A stretch of 64,000 nucleotides of DNA. It comes from Sphingomonas sp. 28-66-16 (GTDB taxonomy: Bacteria; Pseudomonadota; Alphaproteobacteria; Sphingomonadales; Sphingomonadaceae). Location: contig NCGF01000007.1 in NCBI GenBank assembly GCA_002281485.1, forward strand, positions 1 through 64,000, in the 5' to 3' direction. Of the stretch, positions 1-8,293 are shown piece after piece; within the stretch, counting starts at the first letter, position 1, and each line of letters starts with the position of its first letter. Under the pieces are notes generated by a model that searched no databases, was not told where the DNA came from, and saw only the letters and a list, made by a program, of their open reading frames with translations. Both the position numbers and the translations under genes were made by a program.

Positions 1-435
1 GCGCTTGCCGGTGCGCTCGATCACGCCGTGCAGCCAGGCATAGGCCAGCGTCGGCAACAGCGCGCTCAGCAGCCACAGGATCGTCGCGTCGCGGTTGAAA
101 TGATGCTCGCCCAGATACGACGTCGTGAACGGCACCAGCGACAGCGCGAATAGCAGCAGCATGTTCGACCAGACCAGGCCGTTGGTCACGCGGCTGGCAT
201 GGCTGAACAGGCGATGGTGATTGACCCAATAGATCGCGATATAAAGATAGCTCAGCACATAAGCGAGGAACACCGGCCACAGCGCCCAAAGCTTGTCGAT
301 CCCTTCCTCGACCGGGGCACGGAGTTCGAGCACCATGATCGTCACGATGATCGCGATCACACCGTCCGAAAACGCCTCGACCCGCCCGACACCGGGCGGG
401 CCTTCGACGTCTGGAGCAGGTTCGGTCGTCGCCAT
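1..435 (-). CDS. TMEM175-type (DUF1211) membrane protein, 3' end cut by window edge
   Basis: The reading frame begins at the ATG at 435 and is still open at position 1, giving 145 codons. Near the N-terminus it reads RVEAFSDGVIAIIVTIMVLEL, the FSD signature of the TMEM175/DUF1211 potassium-channel family. Several hydrophobic segments follow, with YWVNHHRLF between them, a stretch typical of bacterial members. Bacterial TMEM175 proteins are about 200 residues long, so roughly a quarter is missing. They are proposed to be potassium-permeable channels of the inner membrane, but the role in this organism is inferred from family only. The gene lies 15 bp downstream of ilvC on the same strand with no visible terminator between, so it could be read through from the ilv genes. 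Confidence 0.85.
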   Translation of the reverse strand, partial: MATTEPAPDVEGPPGVGRVEAFSDGVIAIIVTIMVLELRAPVEEGIDKLWALWPVFLAYVLSYLYIAIYWVNHHRLFSHASRVTNGLVWSNMLLLFALSLVPFTTSYLGEHHFNRDATILWLLSALLPTLAYAWLHGVIERTGKR

Positions 436-450
436 CCCCCGAGCCTGCCG

Positions 451-1623
<1,173 letters not shown>

Positions 1624-2139
1624 CTAAGCCGCTTCTTTGCCACGCGCGATGGCGACGATGCCGGTGCGCGCGACCTCGATCAGCCCGACTTCGCGCATCA
1701 GCGTGATGAAGGTATCGATCTTCTCGCGCCCGCCAGTCACTTCGAACACGAAGCTCGAGGTCGTCGCATCGACCACGCGGGCGCGGTAGACATCGGCGAG
1801 CCGCAGCGCCTCGATCCGGTGATCGCCGGTGCCGGCGACCTTGATCAGGGCGAGTTCGCGTTCGACATGCGCGCCGAGCACGGTCAGGTCGGTCACCGAG
1901 TGCACCGGCACGAGTCGGTCGAGCTGGGCGAGAATCTGTTCCATGACATGGTCGCTCGCCGAGGTGACGATCGTGATCCGGCTGACCGACTGGTCGGCGG
2001 TGACGTCGGACACCGTCAGGCTCTCGATATTATAGCCGCGCGCAGTGAACAGTCCGGCGATCCGCGCAAGGATGCCCGGTTCGTTGTCGACCATCACGGC
2101 AAGCGTGTGGCGTTTGGCGGCTTCTTCCCTGATGCGCAT
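1624..2139 (-). CDS. ilvN: Acetolactate synthase small (regulatory) subunit
   Basis: Regulatory subunit of acetohydroxyacid synthase, 171 residues, the usual length for the IlvN/IlvH family. An N-terminal ACT domain is clear (LAVMVDNEPGILARIAGLF followed by RGYNIESLTV), and ACT domains in this subunit bind valine for feedback inhibition. The C-terminal half carries the second domain that activates the large subunit. Its ATG (2137-2139) overlaps the ilvB stop by one base (ATGA arrangement), so the two subunits are probably translated together. The gene is followed, after a gap holding a palindromic repeat, by ilvC. Both ilvN and ilvH are used as names for this family. Confidence 0.96.
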   Translation of the reverse strand: MRIREEAAKRHTLAVMVDNEPGILARIAGLFTARGYNIESLTVSDVTADQSVSRITIVTSASDHVMEQILAQLDRLVPVHSVTDLTVLGAHVERELALIKVAGTGDHRIEALRLADVYRARVVDATTSSFVFEVTGGREKIDTFITLMREVGLIEVARTGIVAIARGKEAA

Positions 2140-3884
2140 CAGACCAGCGCCTTCGATTCATCGTCCATCACCCCGGTCACCTGATCAGCGGCGAGGATCA
2201 TGTCGGTGTGGGCGGCGCCCGACGGGATCATCGGAAAGCAATTGGCGGATTGCGAGACGCGGCAATCGACGATCACCGGCCCGTCATGCGCGAGCATCGC
2301 GGCGATCCCCGCGTCGAGATCGTCAGGATTGTCGATGACGATCCCCTTCCAGCCATAGGCCTCGCCAAGCTTGACGAAATCGGGCAGCGAGTCGCTGTAG
2401 CTTTCGGCATAGCGGCTCTCATAGGTCAGCTCCTGCCACTGGCGCACCATCCCCATATATTGGTTGTTGAGGATGAAGATCTTGACCGGCAACCGGTACT
2501 GCGTCGCGGTCGCCAGTTCCTGGATGTTCATCTGGATCGATGCTTCGCCGGCGATGTCGATCACCAGCGCCTTGGGATTGCCCAGTTGCGCGCCGATCGC
2601 GGCGGGGAGGCCATAGCCCATCGTGCCGAGCCCGCCGCTCGTCAGCCATTTGTTCGGCGCCTCGAAATCGAAATATTGCGCCGCCCACATCTGGTGCTGG
2701 CCGACCTCGGTGGTGATGATCGGCGCTTGCCTGTGCGTCGCCTCCCACAGCGCCCGGATCGCGCGCTGCGGCATGATCTCGGTCGCCGACTCGACAAAGT
2801 CGAGGCAGCGTCTGGCGCGCCAGCCCTCGATCCGCTGCCACCAGTCGGCAAGATCGGGCTTGGGGTGCTGGCGCGCCTTGTAGACCCGGATCATCGCCTC
2901 GAGCGCGTAGCCGATATCGGCGATGACGGCCAGATCGACCCGTACCGTCTTGTTCACGCTGCTGCGGTCGATATCGATATGCACCTTGCGCGAGTTTGGG
3001 CTGAACGCATCGAGCCGCCCGGTCACGCGATCGTCGAAGCGCGATCCCATCGCGATGATCAGATCGGCCTGGTTCATCGCCCAATTGGCTTCATAGGTGC
3101 CGTGCATCCCGAGCATCCCGAGCCATTGGTCCGACGAGGCCGGAAACGCGCCCAGCCCCATCAGCGTCGACGTGACCGGCGCGCCAGTAATCCGCGCGAG
3201 TTCGCGGAGTAGCTGGCTCGCGACCGGCCCCGAATTGATGATCCCGCCGCCGGTATAGAAAATCGGCCGCTCGGCGGCGGCGAGCATGTCGACCACCTGT
3301 TCGATCGCCGCCGGATCTGGCTTGATCTGCGGGCGATAGGTCTTGTGCTTGATCGGGCCGGGCTTGGTATAGCGGGCGAGCGCGACCTGAACGTCCTTGG
3401 GAATATCGACGACCACAGGCCCGGGTCGGCCCGAGGTGGCGATGTGAAACGCCTCGTGGACGATCGGGCCGAGCTTGGCGGGATCCTTCACCAGATAATT
3501 ATGCTTCGAGCAGTGGCGGGTGATGCCGACGGTATCGGCCTCCTGAAATGCATCGGTGCCGATCAATGCCGTCGGCACCTGGCCGGTGATCACCACCATC
3601 GGGATCGAATCCATCAGCGCATCGGTGATGCCGGTAACCGCGTTGGTCGCGCCGGGGCCCGAGGTGACCAGCACCACACCAGGCTTGCCGGTCGAACGGG
3701 CATAGCCCTCGGCCGCATGCGTCGCCGCCTGTTCGTGCCGCACGAGAATATGCTTGATCCGGCCCGATCGGAACAGCGCATCATAGATCGGCAGGACGGC
3801 GCCGCCGGGATAGCCGAATACGATCTCCACGCCGAGATCGCACAGCGCCTCGACAAGGATATCGGCTCCGGATTTCTCGGTCAT
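2139..3884 (-). CDS. ilvB: Acetolactate synthase large (catalytic) subunit
   Basis: Thiamine-diphosphate enzyme that condenses pyruvate with pyruvate or 2-oxobutyrate, the first common step of branched-chain amino acid synthesis. The 581-residue product has the standard three domains. The N-terminal pyrimidine-binding domain shows GYPGGAVLPIYDAL and HEQAATHAAEGYAR with the catalytic glutamate. A central FAD/DHS-like domain follows. The C-terminal pyrophosphate-binding domain has the motif AGEASIQMNIQEL and NNQYMGMVRQWQ. Two adjacent ATGs are possible (3887 and 3884). The second is preferred because AAGGA then sits 6 bases away rather than 3. It is the first gene of ilvB-ilvN-(repeat)-ilvC, preceded by a 220 bp AT-rich leader. 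Confidence 0.97.
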   Translation of the reverse strand: MTEKSGADILVEALCDLGVEIVFGYPGGAVLPIYDALFRSGRIKHILVRHEQAATHAAEGYARSTGKPGVVLVTSGPGATNAVTGITDALMDSIPMVVITGQVPTALIGTDAFQEADTVGITRHCSKHNYLVKDPAKLGPIVHEAFHIATSGRPGPVVVDIPKDVQVALARYTKPGPIKHKTYRPQIKPDPAAIEQVVDMLAAAERPIFYTGGGIINSGPVASQLLRELARITGAPVTSTLMGLGAFPASSDQWLGMLGMHGTYEANWAMNQADLIIAMGSRFDDRVTGRLDAFSPNSRKVHIDIDRSSVNKTVRVDLAVIADIGYALEAMIRVYKARQHPKPDLADWWQRIEGWRARRCLDFVESATEIMPQRAIRALWEATHRQAPIITTEVGQHQMWAAQYFDFEAPNKWLTSGGLGTMGYGLPAAIGAQLGNPKALVIDIAGEASIQMNIQELATATQYRLPVKIFILNNQYMGMVRQWQELTYESRYAESYSDSLPDFVKLGEAYGWKGIVIDNPDDLDAGIAAMLAHDGPVIVDCRVSQSANCFPMIPSGAAHTDMILAADQVTGVMDDESKALV

Positions 3885-4105
3885 CATGCGTCCTTACCAT
3901 TTTTGCAACGCAACAAAATTGTGCGAACCGGGCTGCTAGAGGTGCAAAATATGTTCGTCAACCCAATTGACGTAATCTAGTTTCAATTTTTCTAACGAGA
4001 CTATCTGAATCTGTCTTCTCATCGAGTCCGCAGATAGCGAATAACCCGGGTGACGGCTATCGATAATGTCGGTCGAGAATCTCGGTTACGCGGCAGGCGG
4101 CTCGG
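3885..4105 (-). promoter_or_regulatory. Upstream region of ilvB with a perfect inverted repeat
   Basis: This 221 bp gap is noticeably richer in A and T than the flanks and should hold the ilvB promoter. On the minus strand it contains CGTCAATTGGGTTGACG (3956-3972), a perfect inverted repeat with 6-base arms around a 5-base centre. The TTGACG arm could double as a -35 box, with a weak candidate -10 (TAGCAG) 17 bases on. No leader peptide rich in Leu, Val or Ile and no attenuator-type terminator was seen, so control by a protein bound at the repeat is the simpler guess. The far end of the gap separates ilvB from the MarR gene stop. Confidence 0.4.
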
Positions 4106-4597
4106 TCAGTCCGCCGGCCCGATACCGGGCGTTCCCGCGATCAGCCGTCGCAACAGCGCCAGCAGGGTGGCGCTCTCGTCGGGGCTGAGCGCGGCCAGCG
4201 TCGCCTCGGTCGAGTGACCGAGCCGCTCTTCGATGCGCGGGGTGAGCGCACTGCCGGCATCGGTCAACGCGACCAGCACCAGCCGGCGATTGGCCGGATC
4301 GGGCCGCGCGTCGATCAGCCCGGCCGCTGCCATCCGTTTGATCAGGCCATGGGTGTTGGCCGGTTCCATGTCGATCCGTCGGCTCAGTGCGGCCTGGGTC
4401 ATGGCGCCATCGGCAAGCGTCAGCAACGCCGACGCTTGCACCGGCGAGATGTCGCCGAGTCCATCGAGCGCATCAGCGGTATTCTTGCGCGCAAGGGCAT
4501 AGGCCCGGCGGAGCAGATGGCCCACCTGCCGCTCCATTATCGATACCGGTTGGGCTGGGGCCGCGGCGTCTGGCTTCATGGGGCGAATGGACGGCAT
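4106..4597 (-). CDS. MarR-family transcriptional regulator
   Basis: A 163-residue winged-helix protein with the MarR layout: N-terminal helix (QVGHLLRRAYALARK), recognition region (MTQAALSRRIDMEPANTHGLIKRMAAAGLI) and wing ending in DPANRRLVLVALTDAG, the conserved D-x-R-hydrophobic feature of MarR wings. MarR proteins are dimeric repressors that usually release DNA on binding small aromatic ligands. The start is uncertain: ATGs at 4597 and 4579 are both possible and neither has a clear ribosome binding site. It follows the solute-binding-like gene on the same strand by about 50 bases, so both are probably one unit controlled from the AT-rich region at 5518-5820, where a symmetric candidate operator lies. 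The ligand and targets are not known from sequence. Confidence 0.85.
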   Translation of the reverse strand: MPSIRPMKPDAAAPAQPVSIMERQVGHLLRRAYALARKNTADALDGLGDISPVQASALLTLADGAMTQAALSRRIDMEPANTHGLIKRMAAAGLIDARPDPANRRLVLVALTDAGSALTPRIEERLGHSTEATLAALSPDESATLLALLRRLIAGTPGIGPAD

Positions 4598-4650
4598 GGC
4601 GCGCAACCGCTCTGCGGCGCGCGCCCGCGATTGTCCAGCGGCACTCGGGC

Positions 4651-5517
4651 TCAGGCAGCCGTCACGGCCGCCTCGGCATAGTTCGCCCGGCCAAGCCTGG
4701 CCGCGTCGAAGATGCCGCGCTCTTCCACCCACAGATGCGTCTTTTCATACATCGCCGGCGAATAGGGCTCGAACACGATCCGCTCGCCCGGGCCAAACGC
4801 ATCGACGTTGATCCGCTGATGATATCGCGCCGGAATCTCGCGGAGATAAAATGCCGCGTAGCGCTGGTGGTGGAGATCGATATCATGCTGCGCGCGGCGG
4901 AGCGCCTCGTAATAGCGCCTGACATCGGCGGGATCGACGCCCTCGGGCACCATCCCGACGATCATGAAGGTCGCATCGGCGATCTTCCTGAAGCCGAGCT
5001 GCTCGGCAATATAGAGCTGGATGCCGAACAAGGTGGCAGCGGAGGCTTCGCCCCGGTCGAGCCGGTCGAGCCGCTGATCGGGCGAGCCGGCAAAATTGAG
5101 CTTGATCCGGTCGGGCGTCATCACCGTCTCGAGCGCCTGGATCGTCGCATAATGACTGCCCGACTGGTAGCCGACGTCGATCGTCACATCGGCGAGATCG
5201 GCGAGCGACCGGACCGGCGATTCGGCCGGAACGAAGATGCCGCAGGGCGACACCGAATAGGCGTCGCGCCAGAACTGCCCATGGGCGTTCGATGCCGCCA
5301 TGTTGACGGTCCAGTGGCACGCGCAGCTGATGCTGGCATCGCGCCCCTTCTCATAGCTTTGATACGCCCCCGACGGCTTGTCCTGCGTGGAGGCGTTGAA
5401 ATCGGTGAAATCCATCTGATCGAACACATAATCGGTCAGGCCGGCGTCATTGAAATAGCCATTGGCGTCGGCAACCCATTCCTGCAGGCGACCATGGGTA
5501 TGGATACGAAAGGTCAT
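4651..5517 (-). CDS. Periplasmic-binding-fold protein (NMT1/SsuA-like) without a signal peptide
   Basis: A 288-residue protein resembling type 2 solute-binding proteins of the NitT/TauT (NMT1, SsuA) class: an opening IHTHGRLQEWVADANGYF, a central stretch VGYQSGSHYATIQAL, then a second lobe with LGFRKIADATFMIVGMV. No signal peptide or lipobox is present; the first ten residues are already domain sequence. No ABC permease or ATPase gene is nearby. Related folds without signal peptides exist as cytoplasmic enzymes (4,5-dihydroxyphthalate decarboxylase type) or ligand sensors, so a cytoplasmic enzyme or binding role is as likely as transport. The ATG at 5517 is chosen because AGGAGG lies 6 bases upstream; a GTG directly before it is the alternative. 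It is divergent from a TonB-dependent receptor and upstream of a MarR gene. The substrate is unknown. Confidence 0.7.
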   Translation of the reverse strand: MTFRIHTHGRLQEWVADANGYFNDAGLTDYVFDQMDFTDFNASTQDKPSGAYQSYEKGRDASISCACHWTVNMAASNAHGQFWRDAYSVSPCGIFVPAESPVRSLADLADVTIDVGYQSGSHYATIQALETVMTPDRIKLNFAGSPDQRLDRLDRGEASAATLFGIQLYIAEQLGFRKIADATFMIVGMVPEGVDPADVRRYYEALRRAQHDIDLHHQRYAAFYLREIPARYHQRINVDAFGPGERIVFEPYSPAMYEKTHLWVEERGIFDAARLGRANYAEAAVTAA

Positions 5518-5820
5518 CACGCGCCTCCTTCGCCGTCGACTTTCGCGGCGTTTGTATTATGATCATAACATAGCCTTGGACGCAAGGGGGCGTGTGACCC
5601 GGTGTGCGAGCCGCGCCGCAGAGATTGAGAAACCAACCGGATCGTGCAAAACCGTCCGTCAATACGGTACTAAGTCACTAAAACTTCGAGCCGCAGCACG
5701 CAGAATGGCTGTGTGACATATTGTATCATAACATTTTACTATGGCTTACGTGTAAATTCGAATGGCGGCTCCCCGAACAGTCGAATAGCCGACCGCGATA
5801 AACAAAAGGGGAGGATTTAT
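5518..5820. promoter_or_regulatory. Divergent promoter region with candidate MarR operator
   Basis: This 303 bp AT-rich gap separates the leftward solute-binding-like gene from the rightward TonB receptor gene. A perfect 12-base palindrome TTATGATCATAA lies at 5557-5568. It overlaps a candidate leftward promoter: TTGCGT (complement of 5580-5585), 18 bases, CATAAT (complement of 5556-5561). Ten bases of the same site, ATCATAACAT (5562-5571), recur in the same orientation at 5725-5734, closer to the receptor gene. Palindromes of this size overlapping the -10 are typical of MarR operators, and a MarR gene lies in the leftward unit. The assignment is inference. The receptor gene is preceded by GGGGAGGA, 6 bases before its ATG. 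Confidence 0.5.
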
Positions 5821-8235
5821 ATGCGCACCGTTTTCGGCATTGCCGCTGCTTTGCTGGCTTCGACCAGCGCCTTTGCGCAAACCGCACCCGTTCAACCGGC
5901 GCCTGCACCCGCCGCGACCGACGAGGCACCCGGCGACATCGTCGTGACGGCCTCGAAGCGCGAACAGTCGCTTCAGGATGTCAGCATCGCGGTGAGCGCC
6001 GTCGGCGCCGACCGGCTGGCCACTGCGCAGGTCAACAACCTTCAGGATCTGCAGACGATCGTCCCGTCGGTGAATTTCGGCAGCGATTTCAACCAGGCAA
6101 AGATCTTCATCCGCGGCGTCGGCGCCAACACGTCGACGACCGGCAGCTCGACCGGCGTCGCGCTGCACGTCGACGGGGCTTATGTCGCGCGTGCCGAGGC
6201 GCAGTTGACCTCGCTGTTCGATCTCGAACGCGTCGAGGTGCTGCGCGGACCGCAGGGCACGCTTTATGGCCGCAACGCGGTGGGCGGATCGGTCAACCTG
6301 ATCACCGCCAAGCCGACGACCGAATTGTCGGGCTATGGGCGGCTGACCTATGGCAATTACAACCAGCTGGTCGCCGAAGGCGCGATCAGCGGCGAGATCA
6401 TCACCGGCGTGCGCGCGCGCCTTGCCGTGAAGACCGAAAATCGCGACGGTTTCGGCAGGAACCCCGTCACCGGCGGTGATATCGACGGCCTGAACCGCCG
6501 CATGGGCCGCGTCCAGCTCGACTTCGATCTGGGCCCGCGATCGACATTGTTGTTGAGCGGCGAATATTTCCGCCAGAACGACACCTCGGGCGCGATCCAT
6601 TATCTGCGGGCATCGTTTCCGGGCGTCGCGCGGCTCGCGCCGCTCGGGGTGGGCGGTTATGCGACCAACCCCCGCGATCTCGCCAGCGAATCCTATGTCG
6701 GCACCGACAGCGAGAGCTATGCGTTCACCGGCACCTATCATGTCGATCTGTCGGATAGCATCGGCATCACCAACATCGCCAATTATCGCCGCTTCAAGAC
6801 CTCGCTGATCCAGGATCTCGATCTCTCGGCGGTCGTCGATGCGCTCACCACCAACGGCCAGGCGACGACGATTCAGGAGCGCCGGATCGACAGCAAGCAA
6901 TGGTCGAACGAGCTTCAGCTCAACGTCAATACCGAGTTCGTGAAGGGCGTGGTCGGCTTCTATTATTTCGACGAACGCCAGCATCCGCGCGACACGGTCG
7001 GGCTGCAGGCCCGCAATGGCCTGCCCGGCAATATTCCGCTGCTGCAGGCCGCCGGTGTCCTCGACCAGGCCTATTTCAACTGCGGCTATAACCCCGGCAC
7101 CGTCACCGGGGGCGGCGTGATCGCGCCCAAGCGCGTCTGCGCCCGATCGAACCTCAACACCCAGGCTTACGCCCTGTTCGGCCAGATGAACGTGAGCCTC
7201 GGCATGCTGAGCGAGTCGCTCGACGGCGTGTCGATCAAGATCGGCGGCCGCTATAGCGACGAACATGTGTCGTCGGAAAACCCCTCGACGATCGTTGCGC
7301 GCAACGGACTCGGCCCGGTGCTGGTCAATACCGAGGCGAGCACGCACACCGAGCGCACCTTCCGCAACTTCTCGCCCGAAGCCGGGATCGAATGGAAGCC
7401 GAACCGCGATCTGCTCTTCTATTATACCTATTCGCAGGGCTTCAAGGCGGGCTCGGGCGAAAACGCCGCCGGCAGCACGACGATCGTCAATCCTGAAAAC
7501 ATCCAGAACCACGAACTGGGCGCCAAGGCCACGTTCGGACGGCTGTTGTCGGCCAATCTCGCGCTCTACAGCTATAATCTGCAGGGCCTCCAGCTCAACC
7601 GGACGATTTCGGGCGGCCCCGCCGGTTTCTCGACGATCTTCCAGAATGCCGCCGCCACCTCGGCCAAGGGCGTCGAGTTCGAGGTCTTCACGCGCCCGGC
7701 CGAGGGCTTCCGGCTCAATGCCGCCGTGTCGTACACCGACGCCCATTATGTCGATTACGTCACGCTCGATCCGCTTAATCCGGCCAACATCCTGACCGCG
7801 GGGTCGCCCGCATACAATGCGGTGACCAACCCCGATCCAACGGCCTTCGGCGCGCCCGGCGGCGGCAATATCCAGCTTGCCGGCAATGATACGCGTAACA
7901 GTCCGCGCTGGTCGTGGAACGTGCACGGCGAATATGACATCGACGCGCCGACGCTCAACGGCAAGTTCACGTTGAACGGCGACGTCTCGTACAAGGGGCA
8001 GACCTATTTCACCGAATATCAACGCGCGATCGAAGGCTCGCGCGCGTTCACGATGGTCGACTCGTCGCTGAACTATGTGAGCTACAACAAGAAATTCCAC
8101 GCCCAGGTCTTCGTCAAGAACATGTTCGACGTGTTGCGACCGAGCAGCACCTTCAGCCTCGCCACGGGCCGCCTGATCGGGCAGACGCTGCTGCCGCCGC
8201 GCACCTTCGGGGTCGCGTTCGGCTATAATTTCTGA
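5821..8235 (+). CDS. TonB-dependent outer membrane receptor
   Basis: An 804-residue outer membrane receptor that would import a ligand using TonB/ExbBD energy. The N-terminal signal peptide ends near ASTSAFAQ. A proline-rich linker and a TonB-box-like stretch GDIVVTASKREQSLQDV follow, typical of sphingomonad receptors. The plug domain shows IFIRGVGANTS and VEVLRGPQGTLYGRNAVGG. A long beta-barrel ends in GVAFGYNF with the terminal aromatic residue needed for barrel assembly. The ATG at 5821 is preceded by GGGGAGGA at good distance; an upstream extension in frame has no signal peptide. Adjacent genes are a divergent solute-binding-like protein with a MarR regulator and a convergent asparagine-synthetase-like gene. 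The ligand cannot be told from sequence. Confidence 0.94.
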   Translation: MRTVFGIAAALLASTSAFAQTAPVQPAPAPAATDEAPGDIVVTASKREQSLQDVSIAVSAVGADRLATAQVNNLQDLQTIVPSVNFGSDFNQAKIFIRGVGANTSTTGSSTGVALHVDGAYVARAEAQLTSLFDLERVEVLRGPQGTLYGRNAVGGSVNLITAKPTTELSGYGRLTYGNYNQLVAEGAISGEIITGVRARLAVKTENRDGFGRNPVTGGDIDGLNRRMGRVQLDFDLGPRSTLLLSGEYFRQNDTSGAIHYLRASFPGVARLAPLGVGGYATNPRDLASESYVGTDSESYAFTGTYHVDLSDSIGITNIANYRRFKTSLIQDLDLSAVVDALTTNGQATTIQERRIDSKQWSNELQLNVNTEFVKGVVGFYYFDERQHPRDTVGLQARNGLPGNIPLLQAAGVLDQAYFNCGYNPGTVTGGGVIAPKRVCARSNLNTQAYALFGQMNVSLGMLSESLDGVSIKIGGRYSDEHVSSENPSTIVARNGLGPVLVNTEASTHTERTFRNFSPEAGIEWKPNRDLLFYYTYSQGFKAGSGENAAGSTTIVNPENIQNHELGAKATFGRLLSANLALYSYNLQGLQLNRTISGGPAGFSTIFQNAAATSAKGVEFEVFTRPAEGFRLNAAVSYTDAHYVDYVTLDPLNPANILTAGSPAYNAVTNPDPTAFGAPGGGNIQLAGNDTRNSPRWSWNVHGEYDIDAPTLNGKFTLNGDVSYKGQTYFTEYQRAIEGSRAFTMVDSSLNYVSYNKKFHAQVFVKNMFDVLRPSSTFSLATGRLIGQTLLPPRTFGVAFGYNF

Positions 8236-8253
8236 TCGGTATCGTTCGATCAC

Positions 8254-8279
8254 GGGGGAGGGGCGATCGCCGCTCCCCC
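8254..8279. terminator. Candidate bidirectional terminator hairpin
   Basis: GGGGGAG (8254-8260) pairs with CTCCCCC (8273-8279), and the centre GGCGATCGCC is itself a palindrome, so the hairpin has about 12 pairs with one mismatch. It sits between the convergent stops of the TonB receptor and the asparagine-synthetase-like gene. No T-tract follows on either side, so factor-independent termination is not certain. Confidence 0.45.
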
Positions 8280-8293
8280 TATGTGGCGTGCGA

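Noticed and set aside
4045-4060. GGGTGACGGCTA matches the right arm of the repeat at 1598-1609.
   Set aside because: Twelve bases only and no matching arm nearby; possibly a remnant, not enough to call a third copy.
5746-8253. An open frame of over 800 codons on the strand opposite the TonB receptor gene.
   Set aside because: It mirrors a clear receptor on the plus strand; composition is Arg/Asp/Ala-rich low complexity, with no domain. Such antisense frames are common in high-GC genomes.
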